This document shows, piece after piece, positions 61,010 through 64,000 of a DNA stretch of 64,000 nt. Both the position numbers and the translations under genes were made by a program. Source of the DNA: Hanstruepera flava (lineage in GTDB: Bacteria; Bacteroidota; Bacteroidia; Flavobacteriales; Flavobacteriaceae); the NCBI RefSeq assembly GCF_023634025.1, contig NZ_JALJCW010000001.1, positions 479,501 to 543,500 on the forward strand, read 5' to 3'. Every line of letters starts with the position of its first letter. Positions within the stretch are counted from its first letter, which is position 1. The notes under the pieces were generated by a model. It searched no databases, was not told where the DNA came from, and worked only from the letters and a program-made list of their open reading frames with translations.

Positions 61010-61510
61010 TTATTTTTTTCTGTAAAGCCCATCGAAAGCGACAGTAACATCTTTATCATTTGTAATAGTTTCCCAATATTGCCGCACTGAACCGTCTGGG
61101 TTTAAAGTCCATGTTACACGATGGTAAAATGGTTGTCCCTTTTTATTAAATTCTTGGTCAGTTTTTAAAATCATTTGATTACCCACCCGGTTCCCTTTTA
61201 AATGCAAATTTCCCCCTCTATTATCAACCCATATCTGCTCCCATTGCTCTGTTTTATAATTATAAAAATTAGTGCTGGTGCCAGTAACTTTACCGTTAGC
61301 ACTAGCCCAATTTTCACGTAACATACAATTATCTTGGAGTTTTACAATAGTATTTGTTCCTGCCTTAGAACCGTCTGGATTAGTAACATTCCAATCTCCT
61401 ATCCAGAAATCAAATTCAGCATGTTTCTCGGTACAACAAATACAATTTTCTTTTTGTGCAAAAACAGATACACCCAAAAACATTATAACAGCAAATAATA
61501 CATTTTTCAT
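61010..61510 (-). CDS. secreted DUF1579-like protein
   Basis: This 166-residue protein has a signal peptide (MKNVLFAVIMFLGVSVFAQ). The beta-rich remainder (FDFWIGDWNVTNPDGSKAGT; LRENWASANGKVTGTSTNFY; WEQIWVDNRGGNLHLKGN) fits the lipocalin-like DUF1579 family by its recurring WIGDW and WEQ patterns. Four Cys occur in the first third (CICC and others). The function is unknown. It is convergent with the type A gene and shares its terminator. Confidence 0.8.
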   Translation of the reverse strand: MKNVLFAVIMFLGVSVFAQKENCICCTEKHAEFDFWIGDWNVTNPDGSKAGTNTIVKLQDNCMLRENWASANGKVTGTSTNFYNYKTEQWEQIWVDNRGGNLHLKGNRVGNQMILKTDQEFNKKGQPFYHRVTWTLNPDGSVRQYWETITNDKDVTVAFDGLYRKK

Positions 61511-61604
61511 AATAAACAGTTTAGTGCCAAAAAGTTATTAAATGATATTTAATATAATGCTAATATTAACATAACATTAGTTTTTGAAATATCTCGCAAA
61601 TTTG

Positions 61605-61698
61605 CAGTGTTCTCATAAAAGAATTTACAACCCAAAATTTGGATTAGTAAGAGTTAGTTAGTTAAAAAATCGGTCTTTCTTCAAGTCCGATTTTTTTT
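61605..61698 (+). ncRNA. candidate small RNA ending at the orphan terminator
   Basis: No annotated plus-strand gene lies upstream of the terminator at 61664-61698, because the preceding gene runs the other way. A transcript starting near 61609, after the near-consensus promoter at 61597, would be about 90 bases with no ORF. The promoter match is weak, so the 5' end is uncertain. No known RNA family is recognised. Confidence 0.3.
61664..61698 (+). terminator. orphan intrinsic terminator
   Basis: AAAAAATCGG pairs with CCGATTTTTT, and an inner CTT/AAG stem after one mismatch extends it. Eight T follow the hairpin core on the plus strand. On the minus strand only six T follow, so the plus direction is favoured. 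Confidence 0.75.
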
Positions 61699-61770
61699 GT
61701 CACAAATTAGCTTTTTAGTTTGCTGAATTACAATATTTTAAATATATTTAAAATTCCATTGGGCTTAAAA

Positions 61771-61968
61771 ATGAAAACACTAACCGAAATCAAAAAACAA
61801 AAACTTAAGCTGCAAAAACGCTACAAGCAACTTATTGAACAAGCTTATAATTTAAGACAAACCGATTCGGCTGAAAGTGATATCTCCGAATACCAAGCCT
61901 TACAATTACTTGACAAGTTAAATCGTTTAAATTTTTTACATAGAGACAACATGAAGCCCTCTCTTTAA
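61771..61968 (+). CDS. small Lacal_2735-like protein, paralogue 1
   Basis: The 65-residue protein starts at the ATG at 61771. Its sequence, LKLQKRYKQLIEQAYNLRQT followed by DSAESDISEYQALQLLDKLN, is charged and helical. It resembles the short flavobacterial proteins named Lacal_2735 (DUF6435), as far as memory allows. It shares about fifteen near-identical residues with the protein 74 bases downstream. Function unknown. Confidence 0.7.
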   Translation: MKTLTEIKKQKLKLQKRYKQLIEQAYNLRQTDSAESDISEYQALQLLDKLNRLNFLHRDNMKPSL

Positions 61969-62041
61969 AAATTACCAAAACTTTAACTTTACACCATATC
62001 CACCACAATAATCATATACGTATATAATATAAACATACGAT

Positions 62042-62245
62042 ATGAGCCCACAATTTTGTAAAATAGGCAGGTCAAGTCCTATATCTAAAGAAATTTTAAA
62101 ATTAAGAAAACGCTATAAGCAGCTAATTGAGCAAGCTTATAACATTAGCATGACCGATGCTGGATTAAGTGACATTCTTTACTACAAAGCCTTTAAAATC
62201 AAGAAGGCTATTTTTGAATCGAATAATAGTCATGCAACTTTTTAA
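62042..62245 (+). CDS. small Lacal_2735-like protein, paralogue 2
   Basis: The 67-residue protein repeats LRKRYKQLIEQAYNISMTDA, the core of the preceding gene, with a different N-terminus (MSPQFCKIGRSSPISKEI) and C-terminus. It looks like a tandem duplicate that has diverged. The last 38 bases overlap the end of the convergent BtuF-like gene. No function is known. A short palindrome (ATATACGTATAT) precedes it. Confidence 0.65.
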   Translation: MSPQFCKIGRSSPISKEILKLRKRYKQLIEQAYNISMTDAGLSDILYYKAFKIKKAIFESNNSHATF

Positions 62246-63005
62246 AATATTCAAAAGCCTTTATTAATCTGCTTCCATACCATGAAAACATTTCGCCATC
62301 AACCAAAAGGATTTTGGCGTTAGGAAATTTAGGCTTTATGAATTTAGAATGATCTTCATTAAAAGGAAACGGTTCTGTTGAAAGCAAAACCATATCAACC
62401 TCTGGGTATGATATTTCCAAGCTTACTTCAGGATAACGCGATTGATTCCCAAAAAAATTCTTAAACCCATTAAGGTTAAGCATGTAATTTATGAAGGTGC
62501 CTTTTCCAACTGCCATCCAAGGATCTTTCCAAATAAAATAAGCTACTGAACTAGTAGATTTTGTTTTAATAAAAGACTCAAACTTACTCTGCTCGTCTAT
62601 TATTTTTAAAACTATTGATTTAGCGTTTTTTTCAACTCCAAACAGCTCACCATACATTTCAATAATTTCCAAGCAACCCCCAATAGTGTTAATATCGCTA
62701 ATGTGTACAGCTGCTAGTTTCTCCAGATCCTGTATCATTTCTTGAGTATTTTCTTCCTTATTACATAAAATGATATCTGGATCTAATGCCCTAATTTTAT
62801 TGCAATGTACATGCTTAGTACCACCAACAATAGTGGCTTTATCTCTTATATTTTTTGGATGCACACAAAACTTTGTTACGCCAACTAAAAAAGATTCCAA
62901 CCCTAAATCACAAATAAGCTCGGTAAGGCTTGGCACCAAAGACACGATTCGAGTTGGCGATTTTGAAAACACTAACGTTCTATTTAATTGATCGGTGAAC
63001 TTCAT
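62208..63005 (-). CDS. BtuF-like helical-backbone metal receptor protein without a signal peptide
   Basis: This 265-residue protein has the two-lobe helical-backbone fold of cobalamin or siderophore-binding proteins: RIVSLVPSLTELICDLGLES (about 18-37), VGGTKHVHCNKIRALDPDII and MLNLNGFKNFFGNQSRYPEV. Unlike true periplasmic binding proteins it starts MKFTDQLNRTLVFSKSPTRI with no signal peptide or lipobox, so it may act in the cytoplasm or have lost export. No ABC permease or ATPase is adjacent. The ligand is unconfirmed. Confidence 0.82.
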   Translation of the reverse strand: MKFTDQLNRTLVFSKSPTRIVSLVPSLTELICDLGLESFLVGVTKFCVHPKNIRDKATIVGGTKHVHCNKIRALDPDIILCNKEENTQEMIQDLEKLAAVHISDINTIGGCLEIIEMYGELFGVEKNAKSIVLKIIDEQSKFESFIKTKSTSSVAYFIWKDPWMAVGKGTFINYMLNLNGFKNFFGNQSRYPEVSLEISYPEVDMVLLSTEPFPFNEDHSKFIKPKFPNAKILLVDGEMFSWYGSRLIKAFEYFKKLHDYYSIQK

Positions 63006-63052
63006 TTAAAAGATTCCTTCGTCGTTTCACTCTCTTGAATGACAATTGTATT

Positions 63053-63871
63053 TTAATTCGCTAATAAAACTGCTTCCATTTGCCTTTGAAGTCCTAAAGC
63101 TTTTAGTGAAGCAACCTCGGCGAAATCTTCCTTATTAGAGGCATAAATAATACCTCTAGAAGAATTTATTAGTAATCCTATTTGTTCTGTCATGCCATAC
63201 TTACAAACATCCTGTAAACTACCACCTTGTGCACCCACTCCAGGAACAAGAAGAAAACTTTCAGGAATTATTTTTCTAATATCGGCTAAATACTCCGCTT
63301 TAGTAGCTCCTACAACATACATAAGGTTTTGAGAATTGCTCCAAGTCTTCGACTTTTCTAAAACCTGTTTATAAAGCTCAACTCCACTAACGCTCTGTGT
63401 TTGGAAATCGAATGCGCCTTGATTGGAAGTCAAGGCTAACATAATAGTATGCTTATTTTTAAAAGCGAGGAATGGCTCAACAGAATCTTTACCCATATAT
63501 GGCGCTACGGTAACACTGTCAAAAGCTAAATCTTCAAAAAAGGCTTTGGCATACATACTACTGGTGTTTCCTATATCTCCTCGCTTGGCATCGGCTATGG
63601 TAAAGATTTCAGGATAATTGGCATTAAGATAATTGATGGTTTTTTCCAAGGCTTTCCAACCTTTTATGCCATAAGCCTCGTAAAAAGCCGTATTGGGTTT
63701 ATAGGCTACGCACAAATGGTTTGTTGCGTCTATAATAGCTTTATTAAAGGCAAAAATAGGGTCGTCTTCTTTTAATAAATGCTGTGGAATTTTATTTAAA
63801 TCAACATCCAATCCTATACAAAGAAAGGATTTCTTTTTTCTAATTTGTTCAGTTAGTTGTTGTGTTGTCAT
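63053..63871 (-). CDS. pyrF: orotidine 5'-phosphate decarboxylase
   Basis: PyrF makes UMP from OMP in the last step of pyrimidine synthesis. The 272-residue protein belongs to the longer type 2 branch. It begins [20 protein letters not shown] and carries LDVDLNKIP, the catalytic [20 protein letters not shown] and [18 protein letters not shown]. The product-binding segment [16 protein letters not shown] and the [11 protein letters not shown] phosphate loop are present. It lies 34 bases after the prfA stop; the terminator between them suggests it has a separate promoter or partial read-through. Confidence 0.95.
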   Translation of the reverse strand: MTTQQLTEQIRKKKSFLCIGLDVDLNKIPQHLLKEDDPIFAFNKAIIDATNHLCVAYKPNTAFYEAYGIKGWKALEKTINYLNANYPEIFTIADAKRGDIGNTSSMYAKAFFEDLAFDSVTVAPYMGKDSVEPFLAFKNKHTIMLALTSNQGAFDFQTQSVSGVELYKQVLEKSKTWSNSQNLMYVVGATKAEYLADIRKIIPESFLLVPGVGAQGGSLQDVCKYGMTEQIGLLINSSRGIIYASNKEDFAEVASLKALGLQRQMEAVLLAN

Positions 63872-63876
63872 GCTAT

Positions 63877-63905
63877 AAAAAAAGCCTCAAAAAAGAGGCC
63901 TTGAA
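63877..63905 (-). terminator. intrinsic terminator after prfA
   Basis: GCCTC and GAGGC pair around a six-base loop, with a seven-base T-run on the minus strand, immediately after the prfA stop. Confidence 0.7.
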
Positions 63906-64000
63906 TTAAATATGTTCGTCGCTAGCTTTTAACTTTTCAGTGTTTTCAGCCAACATAAGTTCATCTATTATTTTTTGAAGGTCACCATTCACAATATTTT
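63906..64000 (-). CDS. prfA: peptide chain release factor 1, 3' end only
   Basis: The last 31 codons of a minus-strand frame enter from the right edge and read [20 protein letters not shown], then [10 protein letters not shown] and a TAA stop at 63908-63906. NIxNGDLxxIIDEL followed by a short charged tail is the conserved C-terminus of release factor RF1, and prfA next to pyrF is the usual order in Flavobacteriia. The catalytic GGQ region lies outside the window, so the call depends on this tail and the context. Confidence 0.8.
   Translation of the reverse strand, partial: NIVNGDLQKIIDELMLAENTEKLKASDEHI

Larger units (their letters stand above)
61511..61770. other. 260-base intergenic region with an orphan terminator
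   Basis: The region between the divergent DUF1579-like and 65-residue genes contains a strong terminator (61664-61698) and a near-consensus promoter CAAATTTG at 61597-61604 (TAnnTTTG with the first base changed). It is a candidate small RNA region. I see no reading frame in it. Confidence 0.45.

Overview
The window is AT-rich, densely coded chromosomal DNA from a member of the Bacteroidota, almost certainly a marine-type Flavobacteriaceae; I cannot name the genus. The evidence is the type IX secretion (T9SS) sorting domains of both type A and type B, the flavobacterial -7 promoter motif TAnnTTTG in front of many genes, the lack of Shine-Dalgarno sequences, and lineage-typical families (DUF4197, DUF4920, DUF6268-like, Lacal_2735-like, MnmD, fused IcmF). 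I see no rRNA, tRNA, CRISPR array, insertion sequence, phage or plasmid gene.

Layout. 1-4.9 kb: the end of a CCA-adding enzyme gene, an acetyltransferase, heme A synthase, a pRiA4b ORF-3-like protein and an ABC exporter pair. 4.9-22.3 kb: six tandem giant secreted proteins with T9SS type B C-terminal domains, built from shared modules; one has eleven copies of an Asp-rich module of about 90 residues. 22.4-28.7 kb: housekeeping genes (uvrB, a TerB-like protein, a DUF1456 protein, cysH, sucC) and lysA, which carries an in-frame stop. 29-32.7 kb: an SGNH / MBOAT / integral-membrane acyltransferase locus, probably O-acylating a surface glycan. 32.9-36.9 kb: a minus-strand operon (M28 peptidase, T9SS type A protein, DinB-like, VOC) and a PPK2 kinase. 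37-42.3 kb: a minus-strand operon of ABC exporter, MscS channel, outer-membrane protein and a sigma-54-type response regulator without a DNA-binding domain. 42.5-51.7 kb: grpE-dnaJ, YceI, a TIGR01777 protein, the DUF4920 / cytochrome c-like / mnmD operon, ilvE, a MazG-like protein, an SRPBCC-GyrI fusion with fluC, and a DUF1684 protein. 51.9-64 kb: an MFS transporter followed by a small acidic gene with an in-frame stop, an Lrp regulator, the fused mutase icmF, a frameshifted metallo-hydrolase, a DUF4197 lipoprotein, another T9SS type A protein, two small paralogues, a BtuF-like protein, pyrF and the 3' end of prfA.

Most notable points. Three otherwise intact genes are each broken by one lesion: lysA (TAA), the gene at 53149-53652 (TAA) and the metallo-hydrolase (A8 run). 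They are either real pseudogenes or sequence errors, and reads would decide. Three strong terminators have no annotated upstream gene to terminate, and with nearby promoter motifs they mark candidate small RNAs (about 51767-51924 plus strand, 42365-42452 minus strand, and 61605-61698 plus strand). The type B array is the strongest candidate for an uncharacterised surface system.
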